From Bacteroidales bacterium (GTDB taxonomy: Bacteria; Bacteroidota; Bacteroidia; Bacteroidales; UBA932), in contig JAUYTX010000013.1 of NCBI GenBank assembly GCA_030695025.1, positions 1 through 64,000 on the forward strand: a stretch of DNA of 64,000 bases, in the 5' to 3' direction. This document shows positions 1 to 8,895 of the stretch, in pieces. Position numbers and translations under genes: made by a program. The notes beneath the pieces were generated by a model. The model did no database searches, was not told where the DNA came from, and saw only the letters and a list, made by a program, of their open reading frames with translations. Every line of letters starts with the position of its first letter. Position 1 is the first letter of the stretch.

Positions 1-2
1 CA

Positions 3-485
3 AGGGAGGAGATTATTTCAAGTGGTCTTGTGAGTGAAAGTGATTACGAAAAAATTGAGCAATACTCTTTGGCTCTGTTTGAAAGAGGCACCCAAATTGC
101 AGCCGAGAGGGGTTTGATTCTCGTAGATACCAAGTACGAATTCGGTAAAAAGGGTGATGAAATATATCTTATTGATGAAATTCACACCCCTGACTCATCA
201 AGATATTTTTACGCTGACACCTATCAGGAACTTTTTGACAAGGGAGAAAATCAGAGACAACTTTCAAAAGAGTTTGTAAGGGAGTGGTTGATGGAAAATG
301 GATTTCAGGGCAAACCGGGCCAGGTTGTGCCTGAAATGACAGACCAGATTGTTACCTCTATCTCTGAAAGATATATTGAGCTTTACGAGAAAATTACAGG
401 CAACAAATTTGAAAAAGCTGTTTATGATAACGATATTTACGAAAGAATAGAGACCAATATCCGAAACATGCTCGCCAGATTATGA
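3..485 (+). CDS. purC: Phosphoribosylaminoimidazole-succinocarboxamide synthase, C-terminal part
   Basis: SAICAR synthetase joins aspartate to CAIR in purine synthesis. Only the C-terminal half is in the window. The reading frame is open to the left edge and the residues before the GTG at 30 ([17 protein letters not shown]) continue the family sequence, so that GTG is internal and the true start lies upstream. Family features are [12 protein letters not shown] and the acidic [13 protein letters not shown] segment that binds substrate and nucleotide, then a C-terminal helix ending near YELYEKITG-type sequence. Its TGA overlaps the ATG of the next gene (ATGA, 482-485), which suggests translational coupling. 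Confidence 0.93.
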   Translation, partial: REEIISSGLVSESDYEKIEQYSLALFERGTQIAAERGLILVDTKYEFGKKGDEIYLIDEIHTPDSSRYFYADTYQELFDKGENQRQLSKEFVREWLMENGFQGKPGQVVPEMTDQIVTSISERYIELYEKITGNKFEKAVYDNDIYERIETNIRNMLARL

Positions 486-2164
486 GAAATTTATTAATAC
501 TCCTGCTTCTTACTTTTACAGTTGTGCCACTGGGTTGCCGTGCCCAGTACGCTCCTGTAAAGGTTAACATCTCAACTGAGATTACTACCATTGACGGAGT
601 AAGTTATTATGTTCATACTGTAGAGAAGAGGCAGACTCTTTACTCAATTTCCAGATCATATAATGTTTCTGCTGAAATTCTTATCAACGACAATCCGGAG
701 TTAAAGCAGGGTCTTAAAGAGGGAGATAAGATTCTTATCAGAAGAGTAACTGATTACACCTCCCCGGAAAAAGTGACTACTCCTGCAAAACAGGCTGTTG
801 TAAAAGATACAGTTTCTCCTGTTAGAATTCAGGCAGATCATCTTGTAAGATGGTATGAAAATCTCGCTTCGATTTCTAAAAAATACGGCGTTACCGAAGA
901 GGAGATAGCAATAGTAAACTCACTGAGTGGAGGAAAAATCCAGGCCAGACAGGTGCTAAAAATACCCTATCCCGGAGAGGCAGAAAGATTTGCTCAAATC
1001 CAAAGAGATGATATCAAGCCTATTACTGAGATAAAGAGCGAAGAACCGGATGATGAGAAAATTGAGGCAAAAAGAAGACGGTCTGGAGCAAGAAGAGGGA
1101 GCTATACCGCGTCACTTATCATTCCTATGGGTGGAAGGGATTCTGCCTCCACAGGCCATATTTCGGGTAATTTTGTTGAATTTTATCAAGGATTTCTGAT
1201 TGCCCTGGAAGATTTAAAAGAGGAGTTTAGTGGCATCAATTTGGAGTTAAGAGTATTTGATTCAGACAGGATACCGGCGTCTGAGATTGCACTAAGGGGA
1301 GATCTTAAAGGTAGTGACTTGATAATTGGGCCTGTTTTATCAGCACAGATAGAACCCGTTCTATCTTTTGCACATTCAAATGATATCCCTCTTGTTTCAC
1401 CTGTTGACCCTTCGGGAGATGAGCTCTCCGTAAGATATCCCAACTATTTTCATGTTGGAACTCCTGTTGCTTATCAGCAAAAGGCCCTTATAGAGAGTGT
1501 TTCTGCTTCGGGTAACATTGTTCTTATTTTTGAGGAGGGAGGGCAGGATAGCCGTTTTGTTCAGATAACACGACAAATGCTGCAGGATGCCGGGCTTAGA
1601 TATAAAACACTGTCCTATACTATTTTAGGTGGAAGATCCATACTCCCGCAATTCGAAAACAGGCTTGTTAAAGAGGGTATAAATCAGATAATAGTAGCAT
1701 CCAACTCCGAAGCATTTGTCTCAGATGTTCTCAGAAACCTCAATTTGATGCAATCCAGAAGCGGTTATTCAATCAAGCTTTTTGGAACACCCTGGTGGAG
1801 ACATTTTGACAATGTGGATATAAACCTTTATCACACAATGAATCTTAGCATCTCTATGCAATACTATGTAGAATACAATAGTGAAAATGTTAAGAGATTT
1901 ATTGCCCGTTTCAGGGAGCTATACAATGCAGAACCAACAGCCTATTCATTTCAGGCATATGATGTTGCCTATTTCTTTTTGGGTGCGTTGTATAACTACG
2001 GAGGTGATATTGAGGATAATATAGGTAAGTACAACAGAAAATTACTTCAGTCAGATTACAAATTTATTCGTAGAAACGGAGATGAGGGATTTATAAACAG
2101 TGGAGTAAGAGTTCTTAAGTACAGACCCGATTTTTCAACCGATACTGGCAGTCCTGGCCTTTAG
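482..2164 (+). CDS. LysM-domain lipoprotein with periplasmic-binding-protein-like domain
   Basis: A 560-residue exported protein. The N-terminus has a hydrophobic segment and a plausible lipobox (VPLGC, Cys19). Two LysM-type repeats follow, at about residues 43-88 ([19 protein letters not shown]) and 118-163 ([16 protein letters not shown]); LysM binds peptidoglycan. After a basic linker ([11 protein letters not shown]), residues about 205-550 resemble the type 1 periplasmic binding fold seen in amino-acid ABC receptors. No permease or ATPase lies nearby, so a cell-wall or envelope role is more likely than transport; this is inference. It overlaps purC by 4 bp and its 3' end overlaps the convergent pepP gene by 30 bp. 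Confidence 0.82.
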   Translation: MRNLLILLLLTFTVVPLGCRAQYAPVKVNISTEITTIDGVSYYVHTVEKRQTLYSISRSYNVSAEILINDNPELKQGLKEGDKILIRRVTDYTSPEKVTTPAKQAVVKDTVSPVRIQADHLVRWYENLASISKKYGVTEEEIAIVNSLSGGKIQARQVLKIPYPGEAERFAQIQRDDIKPITEIKSEEPDDEKIEAKRRRSGARRGSYTASLIIPMGGRDSASTGHISGNFVEFYQGFLIALEDLKEEFSGINLELRVFDSDRIPASEIALRGDLKGSDLIIGPVLSAQIEPVLSFAHSNDIPLVSPVDPSGDELSVRYPNYFHVGTPVAYQQKALIESVSASGNIVLIFEEGGQDSRFVQITRQMLQDAGLRYKTLSYTILGGRSILPQFENRLVKEGINQIIVASNSEAFVSDVLRNLNLMQSRSGYSIKLFGTPWWRHFDNVDINLYHTMNLSISMQYYVEYNSENVKRFIARFRELYNAEPTAYSFQAYDVAYFFLGALYNYGGDIEDNIGKYNRKLLQSDYKFIRRNGDEGFINSGVRVLKYRPDFSTDTGSPGL

Positions 2165-3931
2165 CCACTCTGCTTCATTCTTTTTAAGAAGAGGTGATAT
2201 AGTAGTGAATACAACTTTATGATAGTTATTTAGCCACTCAACCTCTTCATTTCCAAGCAAAGAGACAATTACAGCCCTTGTGTCAACAGGCACAAGGGTT
2301 AGTGTTTCAAAGTTATAGAAGGTCCCGTAAAGATTGGCTTCATACTCTTTGCATAAAATCACATTTTCGGTTCTGATTCCGTAAGATCCCGGAACATAAA
2401 CGGCAGGTTCGTTTGAAGTTACCATCCCCGGCTTTAATTCAACAGGGTTCTCCTCCATCCTTATGCTTTGCGGCCCCTCGTGCACACATAGATAATGACC
2501 GATCCCATGACCGGTTCCGTGCGAATATAGCTTTCCGGCAGAGCAGACAGGGCCTCTTGCCAGGAAGTCCAGAGATGAGCCTCGTGTCCCCTTTGGAAAT
2601 ATTGCTCTGCTTAAATTTATCATCCCCTTAAGTACAAGTGTAAAGTCCCTTTTTTGCTCCTCTGTCAGCTCTCCAAGTGAAAATGTTCTTGTAGTATCTG
2701 TGGTTCCGTAAATGTATTGTGCGCCTGTATCGACAAGCAGAAAACCCTCTTTACGGATGGTTACCGGCTTATCCCCTGAAGGCGAATAGTGTGGTAGCGC
2801 AGCGTTTGCTCCAAAAGCAACAATAGGATGAAAACTCTCTCCTCTGTAATCGGGAGATTCTGCTCTTAAAAGTGCAATTTTTTCTGCTAAAAGATGTTCA
2901 GTCAGGTTTCCTGATTCTTTTTCAAGTTCTCCCTCCATAAACATAATGAATTTTACCCATGCAACAGCATCTCTTTTCATTGCCTCTCTGAATCCATTTT
3001 GCTCCACACTGTTTTTTATGGCTTTTAACGCACCTGTTATACCGCCTCTTGCTTCATCTGTAATAAAACGGGCACCGCCTGAGATTGCCTGATTGTATAA
3101 CGAGATGGATATTTTATCAGCAGGAGCAATAATTGAAAAGCTATGGTCAAATGATGAGAGGAATTGCCCTGTGTTACTATAATTCATTATCTCTACTCCA
3201 TGACTCATTAGCTCTTTTTGCAGGGAATTATCAACAACACCTTCATTAACTAAAAGATACGATTTCTCATTAGTAACAACAGCGTAGGATGCAAAGAGCG
3301 GGTTGAATGGGATGTCGCTCCCCCTTAAATTAAAAAGCCATGCTATATCATCGCACGATGAGATAATGTACACCAGATTTTCATGGGGAGGCATTGCCAA
3401 CTTTATCCTTTCAAGCTTACTTGTTATAGTCTCTCCTGCTAACCGAATATCAAGTGATATAACCTTATTGAATTGTAGCAGTGGTCTGTTTTCCCAAATA
3501 TCCTGAAATGGATCATTTACCGATTTTAGCACTATGGGGCATAGTGCTTTTGAAAGAGAGTCAAATTCCGATTTTGAAACAATCTGACCATCTATAGCAA
3601 TAACACCAGTCCTGCCCACCTCTGCTTTCAGCCATTCAGGTATAGAAGGGGTGCCTTCGACCTTCATCTTCATTAAGACAACACCACTTTCTGCAAGCTC
3701 ATTTTCTGCCTGGACAAAGTATCTCGAATCTGTCCAAAGTGCAGCATTTTTTGAAGTAATCACAAGCGTTCCTGCAGACCCGGTAAAGCCCGACACCCAT
3801 TTCCTGCAGGCGAAATACTCCTGATAATACTCTCCAAAATGGTTATCTCCCGAAGGGATAATAATTGCATCCACAGAGCTCTTTGTCAAATAGTCTCTTA
3901 CAGCCTTTTGCCTTTCTGATGATGTTTTCAT
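2135..3931 (-). CDS. pepP: M24-family Xaa-Pro aminopeptidase (aminopeptidase P)
   Basis: A metallopeptidase that removes an N-terminal residue preceding proline. At 598 residues it is of the long three-domain type: two creatinase-like N-terminal domains, then the catalytic pita-bread domain. The dinuclear-metal ligands are visible in DTGAQYIYGTTDTTRTF (two Asp), GTGHGIGHYL (His), SNEPAVY (Glu) and RTENVIL (Glu). The ATG at 3931 is chosen because the upstream in-frame GTG at 3952 lies inside the -7 box (3952-3959) and would not be transcribed. It is monocistronic. No signal peptide is seen, so it is probably cytoplasmic. The 3' end overlaps the convergent LysM gene. Confidence 0.9.
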   Translation of the reverse strand: MKTSSERQKAVRDYLTKSSVDAIIIPSGDNHFGEYYQEYFACRKWVSGFTGSAGTLVITSKNAALWTDSRYFVQAENELAESGVVLMKMKVEGTPSIPEWLKAEVGRTGVIAIDGQIVSKSEFDSLSKALCPIVLKSVNDPFQDIWENRPLLQFNKVISLDIRLAGETITSKLERIKLAMPPHENLVYIISSCDDIAWLFNLRGSDIPFNPLFASYAVVTNEKSYLLVNEGVVDNSLQKELMSHGVEIMNYSNTGQFLSSFDHSFSIIAPADKISISLYNQAISGGARFITDEARGGITGALKAIKNSVEQNGFREAMKRDAVAWVKFIMFMEGELEKESGNLTEHLLAEKIALLRAESPDYRGESFHPIVAFGANAALPHYSPSGDKPVTIRKEGFLLVDTGAQYIYGTTDTTRTFSLGELTEEQKRDFTLVLKGMINLSRAIFPKGTRGSSLDFLARGPVCSAGKLYSHGTGHGIGHYLCVHEGPQSIRMEENPVELKPGMVTSNEPAVYVPGSYGIRTENVILCKEYEANLYGTFYNFETLTLVPVDTRAVIVSLLGNEEVEWLNNYHKVVFTTISPLLKKNEAEWLKARTASIG

Positions 3932-3951
3932 GATTGTTAAAATTATTATCA

Positions 3952-3959
3952 CAAATATA
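3952..3959 (-). promoter_or_regulatory. -7 box of pepP promoter
   Basis: On the minus strand this reads TATATTTG, a perfect match to the Bacteroidota TAnnTTTG element. It ends about 20 nt before the pepP ATG. No convincing -33 TTTG was found. Confidence 0.6.
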
Positions 3960-3992
3960 CTCAGTTGCGTTGTAAATGTTTTTATAAAAAGC

Positions 3993-4000
3993 TAAATTTG
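3993..4000 (+). promoter_or_regulatory. -7 box of rubrerythrin promoter
   Basis: TAAATTTG matches TAnnTTTG. A TTG at 3970-3972 lies 20 nt upstream, the usual spacing for the -33 element. The rubrerythrin ATG follows 30 nt downstream. Confidence 0.65.
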
Positions 4001-4030
4001 CCCGGAACAAACTTCAATAATATTTGAAAT

Positions 4031-4609
4031 ATGGAAAAGAGCATTAAAGGAACAAAAACTGAACAAAATCTTCTTAAAGCTTTTGCAGGAGAATCTCAGG
4101 CAAGGAGCAGATACGTATACTTTTCATCGGTTGCAAAAAAAGAGGGCTTCGAGCATATAGCCGCTGTTTTTGCAGAGACTGCAGAGCAGGAGAAAGAGCA
4201 TGCAAAGAGATTTTTCAGTTTTCTTGAGGGTGGAATGGTTGAAATAACTGCTTCATATCCTGCCGGCATAATTGGTTCAACTGCAGATAATCTTGCTGCA
4301 GCAGCTGACGGAGAAAACGAAGAGTGGACTGAGCTTTACCCTACATTTGCAGAGATCGCGATGGAAGAGGGCTTTCCAAAAGTTGCCACTGCATTTAAAA
4401 TGATAGCCAAGGTAGAGGCCGAACACGAAGCCCGCTACAGAACTCTTCTTGCAAGAGTTATTGCAGAGAAGGTATTTGAAAGAGAGGAAGAGATTGAGTG
4501 GCAGTGCCGCAATTGCGGTTATGTTCACAAAGGCAAAAAAGCTCTGGAGAACTGCCCTGCCTGTAACCACCCTAAAGCTCACTTTGAGCCAAAGAAAAAT
4601 AATTATTAA
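4031..4609 (+). CDS. rbr: Rubrerythrin
   Basis: A non-haem di-iron peroxidase that reduces hydrogen peroxide in anaerobes. The 192 residues form the classic layout. The N-terminal ferritin-like four-helix bundle carries the Glu/His ligands in FAGESQARSRY, AEQEKEHAKRF and EEGFPKVATAF/EAEHEARY. A C-terminal rubredoxin-type iron site has two CxxC pairs, CRNCGY and CPACNH. The gene is expressed from its own -7 box and is probably monocistronic, since the next gene has a separate promoter 17 bp after its stop. Its presence supports an anaerobic lifestyle with oxidative-stress defence. Confidence 0.96.
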   Translation: MEKSIKGTKTEQNLLKAFAGESQARSRYVYFSSVAKKEGFEHIAAVFAETAEQEKEHAKRFFSFLEGGMVEITASYPAGIIGSTADNLAAAADGENEEWTELYPTFAEIAMEEGFPKVATAFKMIAKVEAEHEARYRTLLARVIAEKVFEREEEIEWQCRNCGYVHKGKKALENCPACNHPKAHFEPKKNNY

Positions 4610-4625
4610 CAGTTAAAATTATCAC

Positions 4626-4633
4626 TATCTTTG
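4626..4633 (+). promoter_or_regulatory. -7 box upstream of GATE-domain gene
   Basis: TATCTTTG matches TAnnTTTG. It overlaps the in-frame TTG at 4631, which rules that codon out as a start and fixes the start at the ATG at 4649. Confidence 0.65.
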
Positions 4634-4648
4634 CAGACTGTTTCTAAT

Positions 4649-5593
4649 ATGGAAAAATCTGCAATTTACAGAGCCTGGGGCTCAATAAAAGAGATAATGC
4701 CAAAGACACTTAAGACGTGTCTTTGGCTTATTCGTATAACCGTACTCGTAACATTGGGTGTTCAGTTTTTGGAATACTTTGAAATATTACCCTGGATTTC
4801 CAGATTTCTTAGCCCTGTATTCAATCTGATGGGGCTACCGGGGGAGGCAGCACTTGCCTATGTTTCCGGGTTTTTCGTCAACAATTACTCAGCTATAGCA
4901 GTTATGGCCACTTTAAATCTGGATGTAAGAAGTATTACAATTCTGGCTGTTATGCTTTTGTGCTCTCACAATATGATCACTGAGACAGCTGTACAAAAAA
5001 AGACAGGCTCTTCCGGCGTAAGAATGTTTGTAATAAGGGTTCTTAGTGCTTTTATTCTTGGATTCACTTTAAATCTTATTATGCCTGAATCAACAGAGGC
5101 GGTAAAAATATCAATCCCGGTTTCTGAGTTGACTTTCATGGAGATGATGGAGATTTGGCTTTATAAAACATTAAGACTCATCATCCTGATGACGGTTCTT
5201 ATATTCTCCCTTTCTATCTTGCAGAAACTCCTTTCTGAATTCGGCATAATAAAATGGTTATCAAGATTTTTGAAACCAATCCTGGCAGTTTTCGGGCTGC
5301 CTGCAAAGACATCTTTTCTTTGGATTGTTGCCAACACTCTTGGTCTTGCTTACGGTGCCGCAGTAATGATTGACGAAACCGAAAGTGGTAAAATAACCCG
5401 AGAAGATGTTGATTTGCTCAACCACCATATTGGAATATCCCACAGTAATCTTGAAGATGTTATTCTTTACGGCTCAATCGGTGCAATGCTTGGATGGATG
5501 TTGATTTCCAGATGGATTATGTCATTTATACTTGTTTGGGAACTTCGCCTTGAGATGGCTCTAAGAAAAAAATTTCCTACCTTTGCCGGTTGA
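4649..5593 (+). CDS. Nucleoside-recognition (GATE) domain membrane protein
   Basis: A 314-residue polytopic inner-membrane protein with about eight hydrophobic segments. It is built as two similar halves. Each half has a pair such as LPWISRFLSPVFNLMGLPGEAAL and IIKWLSRFLKPILAVFGLPAKTS, the repeat signature of the GATE fold found in nucleoside transporters and spore-maturation proteins SpmA/SpmB. The substrate cannot be read from the sequence. The start at ATG 4649 is set by the promoter position. It precedes trxB by 30 bp and could be co-transcribed with it. Confidence 0.75.
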   Translation: MEKSAIYRAWGSIKEIMPKTLKTCLWLIRITVLVTLGVQFLEYFEILPWISRFLSPVFNLMGLPGEAALAYVSGFFVNNYSAIAVMATLNLDVRSITILAVMLLCSHNMITETAVQKKTGSSGVRMFVIRVLSAFILGFTLNLIMPESTEAVKISIPVSELTFMEMMEIWLYKTLRLIILMTVLIFSLSILQKLLSEFGIIKWLSRFLKPILAVFGLPAKTSFLWIVANTLGLAYGAAVMIDETESGKITREDVDLLNHHIGISHSNLEDVILYGSIGAMLGWMLISRWIMSFILVWELRLEMALRKKFPTFAG

Positions 5594-5623
5594 AACGGAA
5601 ACTAAATTTTTCAATTTAAAATT

Positions 5624-6559
5624 ATGACGAAAGAGAATATAAAATGTTTAATTATTGGCAGCGGTCCGGCCGGATACACTGCCGCAATATATGCATCAAG
5701 AGCAAACCTCAATCCCGTGCTTTATGAGGGTATTCAACCTGGTGGGCAACTAACAACCACTACTGAGGTGGATAATTTTCCGGGATATCCAAAAGGGGTT
5801 ACAGGCCCCGAAATGATGGAGGATCTCAAAGAGCAGGCAACCAGGTTCGGCACAGACGTCCGCTTTGGTATTGCAACCTCTGCAGACCTCTCAAAAAGAC
5901 CATTTAAAATAACCATTGATAACGAAAAAGAGATTTTCGCCGAAACTCTGATACTTTCTACTGGTGCAACTGCAAAATATCTTGGCATGGAAAGCGAGGA
6001 GCGTTTCAGAGGTCAGGGTGTATCTGCATGTGCAACGTGCGACGGCTTTTTCTATAAGGGAAAAGATGTAGCTGTTGTAGGGGGCGGAGATACCGCTTGC
6101 GAAGAGGCATCATATCTTGCAGGACTTTGCAATAAGGTTTATATGATTGTTCGCAGAGATGTTTTACGCGCCTCTAAAGCAATGCAGGACAGAGTAATGA
6201 ACACACCTAATATTGAAATTCTTTGGAATTACAATACAAAAGAGATAACAGGGTCGCCAATGGGCGGGGTTAATGGTGCGATTCTTGTTAACAAAGACGG
6301 AAGTGAGAAGAAAATTGATATTCACGGGTTTTTCCTTGCCATTGGCCACCACCCAAATTCAGAGCTGGTAAGTGAATGGATAAAGACAAACGAAGAGGGG
6401 TATATTATTACCGAAGGTAAAAGCACCAGGACAAACGTTCCTGGAGTGTTTGCTGCAGGTGATGTTCAGGATCCTCACTACAGGCAGGCAGTGACAGCAG
6501 CCGGTTCGGGTTGTATGGCAGCCATTGATGCCGAAAGATTTCTTGCTGATAACAAATAA
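5624..6559 (+). CDS. trxB: Thioredoxin-disulfide reductase
   Basis: An FAD enzyme that reduces thioredoxin with NADPH. The 311 residues are the normal length. The FAD dinucleotide motif is GSGPAGYTAAIYAS near residue 11, the redox-active pair is CATCDG near residue 138, the NADPH motif is GGGDTACEEA near residue 157, and the C-terminal FAD contact is GVFAAGDVQD. It is the first gene of a tight run with bamD (3 bp gap), rpoZ, coaBC and recN. A weaker TAAATTTT box at about 5599 could serve as its own promoter. Confidence 0.96.
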   Translation: MTKENIKCLIIGSGPAGYTAAIYASRANLNPVLYEGIQPGGQLTTTTEVDNFPGYPKGVTGPEMMEDLKEQATRFGTDVRFGIATSADLSKRPFKITIDNEKEIFAETLILSTGATAKYLGMESEERFRGQGVSACATCDGFFYKGKDVAVVGGGDTACEEASYLAGLCNKVYMIVRRDVLRASKAMQDRVMNTPNIEILWNYNTKEITGSPMGGVNGAILVNKDGSEKKIDIHGFFLAIGHHPNSELVSEWIKTNEEGYIITEGKSTRTNVPGVFAAGDVQDPHYRQAVTAAGSGCMAAIDAERFLADNK

Positions 6560-6562
6560 ATT

Positions 6563-7360
6563 ATGATGAGATACATTAAAACAGCAATTGCATTAGCCAT
6601 AATTGCATTTACAACATCCTGCAAATCGGAATTTGAGGCGCTAAGAAACTCCAGAGATGTAAACGAGCAATACAGAGGAGCTTTTCGTTACTATGAAGCA
6701 GGCAAATACCTAAAGGCCGCTGATCTGTTTGACCAACTATTGGTTGCGACAAATGGTACTTCACAGGACGACACTGTTCAGTTCTACCTTGGAATGAGTA
6801 ACTTTAAACTCGGGGACTATGTAATTGCAGAGGCTAACTTTGACCGTTTTGTCAGTGTGTTTCCAAGAAGTCCATTCACAGAAGAGGCAAAATACCTCAG
6901 AATTGAATGTTTATACCGCTCGACATACAGATACGAACTTGACCAGCTGCCCTCCTATAAGGCAATGGCTGCAATAGATGTATTTCTGTATGAATACCCC
7001 AACAGCAAATATCTCAAACAGATGAGAGATATGCTTGTTGATCTTCAGGAAAGGCTTGACAAAAAAAGCTTTGAGTCTGCAAAAATCTACTATACCATAG
7101 AGGATTACAAAGCAGCCGCCTATGCACTTAAGAATGTACTGAAAGATAATTCAGAGAACCAGTACAGAGAAGATATCATGTACTACATTGTTGCTGCCAA
7201 TTATCATTATGCAGACAAAAGCATTCCGGAAAAGCAGAAAGAGAGGTTTCTCTTGTTTGTAGATGAGTATTATAATTTTATCAGCGAATTTCCCGACTCT
7301 AAAATGAGAAAAGAGGTTGACGGAATGTTCGAAAAAGCACAGACATATATAAAAAACTAA
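6563..7360 (+). CDS. bamD: Outer-membrane assembly lipoprotein BamD
   Basis: BamD is the essential lipoprotein partner of BamA in inserting beta-barrels into the outer membrane. The 265-residue protein starts with a lipoprotein signal (AIIAFTTSC, Cys20) followed by TPR-like helical repeats, including YEAGKYLKAADLFDQLL, YLGMSNFKLGDYVIAEANF and YTIEDYKAAAYALKNVL. It lies 3 bp after trxB and 5 bp before rpoZ, the standard Bacteroidales neighbourhood. The call rests on TPR pattern, length and context. Confidence 0.88.
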   Translation: MMRYIKTAIALAIIAFTTSCKSEFEALRNSRDVNEQYRGAFRYYEAGKYLKAADLFDQLLVATNGTSQDDTVQFYLGMSNFKLGDYVIAEANFDRFVSVFPRSPFTEEAKYLRIECLYRSTYRYELDQLPSYKAMAAIDVFLYEYPNSKYLKQMRDMLVDLQERLDKKSFESAKIYYTIEDYKAAAYALKNVLKDNSENQYREDIMYYIVAANYHYADKSIPEKQKERFLLFVDEYYNFISEFPDSKMRKEVDGMFEKAQTYIKN

Positions 7361-7365
7361 ATAAA

Positions 7366-7680
7366 ATGGAGATAAGCAAAAGCGTTCCGACAAACACAAT
7401 TACCCGCGACCTGTCAAAACTTGCTGCACCTACAGGCAACATTTATGAGTCTGCAATGATTATTGCAAAAAGATCAAATCAGATTGCTGCCGAGCTTAAA
7501 CAGGAGCTGAAACAAAAACTTGAGGAGTTTTCATCATTTGCTGATACACTTGAAGAGACCTTCGAAAACAGAGAACAGATAGAAATTTCCCGTTATTACG
7601 AGAGACTTCCTAAAGCAACCCTTCTTGCAATTCATGAATTTGAGGAGGAAAAAATTCAGGTTAGGAAAATTGAGGGCTAA
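7366..7680 (+). CDS. rpoZ: RNA polymerase omega subunit
   Basis: A 104-residue protein of the omega/Rpb6 family, which helps assemble the beta-prime subunit. The conserved region is NIYESAMIIAKRSNQIAAELKQEL (residues about 26-49), where the family carries a (Y/F)E...I.AKRA.QI motif. The C-terminal part is divergent and acidic, as in Bacteroidota. It sits directly between bamD and coaBC, with the coaBC ATG immediately after its stop codon. Confidence 0.9.
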   Translation: MEISKSVPTNTITRDLSKLAAPTGNIYESAMIIAKRSNQIAAELKQELKQKLEEFSSFADTLEETFENREQIEISRYYERLPKATLLAIHEFEEEKIQVRKIEG

Positions 7681-8895
7681 ATGCTTAAAGGGAAACACAT
7701 ACTTCTGGGTATAACAGGAAGCATAGCTGCTTATAAAGCGGCTGTGTTGGCCCGTGCCCTGGTAAAAGAGGGTGCTCAGGTAAGAGTTATTATGACAGAT
7801 ATGGCCAAGCAGTTTATTACACCGCTTACAATGGCCACAGTCACAAAAAATCCTATCCTTGTGGAGTTCTACAATCCTGAAAACGGTGACTGGAACAGCC
7901 ATATCTCTCTTGGTATGTGGGCCGATCTTTTTCTAATTGCACCTGCCTCGGCAAATACAATTGCAAAGATGGCAACCGGTATTGCCGACAATCTTCTTCT
8001 AACCACATACCTCTCGGCTAGATGCCCTGTTGCAGTAGCTCCGGCTATGGATGTAGATATGTTCATGCACGAAGTTACCCAAAGCAATATCGCATTATTG
8101 CAGAAAAGGGGTGTTTATGTAATAGAACCCGCATCAGGAGAACTGGCAAGCGGTCTTGATGGTAAAGGGCGTATGGAAGAGCCTGAGGTAATTGCAGAAT
8201 ATGTTAAAGGGTTACTATCAGGCAAGAGAGGTGAAAGGAGTTTTTCGGGAACAAATGTACTTATTACTGCAGGCCCTACTGTGGAAAAGCTTGACCCGGT
8301 TAGATATCTTTCAAACTACTCTTCGGGAAAAATGGGGTACTCTATTGCTGAGGAATTTGCTGTACGTGGCGCATCTGTCACATTAATAAGCGGCCCCGTT
8401 AATATTAAAACTGTCAACCCTTCCATTAAGGTTATTGGAGTTACGACAGCAGCTCAAATGTATGAAAAGACAGTTGAAGAGTACAATAAAGGCACCCAGA
8501 TAGCTGTTCTTGCAGCAGCTGTTGCAGATTTTACTCCTCATAAAGGGTCAGGCACAAAGATAAAGAGGGGTGGAGGGAATCTTGTTCTTGAACTTGTACC
8601 CACAAAAGATATCGCAGCCTCTTTAGGGGAGATCAAAAACAAAAATACAATGCATATTGGTTTTGCACTGGAGACAGACCACGAAGATGAGAACGCCAGG
8701 ACGAAACTTAAAAACAAAAATTTTGATGCAATTGTATTGAATTCACTTAATGATCCGGGAGCCGGATTTGCAGTAGACACAAACAAAATCACCATAATAG
8801 GTTCAGACGGCAGTAGCCTGGCCTTTCCACTTAAACACAAAAGAGAGGCTGCCTCTGATATTGTAGATTATGTCGAAAAGCTCTTTTTATGCTAA
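7681..8895 (+). CDS. coaBC: Bifunctional phosphopantothenoylcysteine decarboxylase / phosphopantothenate-cysteine ligase
   Basis: This enzyme carries out two steps of coenzyme A synthesis. The N-terminal flavin-dependent decarboxylase domain (residues 1-180) shows GITGSIAAYKA, the catalytic-His segment NSHISLG and PAMDVDMF. The C-terminal ligase domain (about 190-404) shows ITAGPTVEKLDPVRYLSNYS, SSGKMGYSIA and AAAVADFTP. The 404-residue length is normal. Its end overlaps the recN start by 7 bp. In many Bacteroides genomes a DUF4835 gene lies between coaBC and recN; it is absent here. Confidence 0.95.
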   Translation: MLKGKHILLGITGSIAAYKAAVLARALVKEGAQVRVIMTDMAKQFITPLTMATVTKNPILVEFYNPENGDWNSHISLGMWADLFLIAPASANTIAKMATGIADNLLLTTYLSARCPVAVAPAMDVDMFMHEVTQSNIALLQKRGVYVIEPASGELASGLDGKGRMEEPEVIAEYVKGLLSGKRGERSFSGTNVLITAGPTVEKLDPVRYLSNYSSGKMGYSIAEEFAVRGASVTLISGPVNIKTVNPSIKVIGVTTAAQMYEKTVEEYNKGTQIAVLAAAVADFTPHKGSGTKIKRGGGNLVLELVPTKDIAASLGEIKNKNTMHIGFALETDHEDENARTKLKNKNFDAIVLNSLNDPGAGFAVDTNKITIIGSDGSSLAFPLKHKREAASDIVDYVEKLFLC

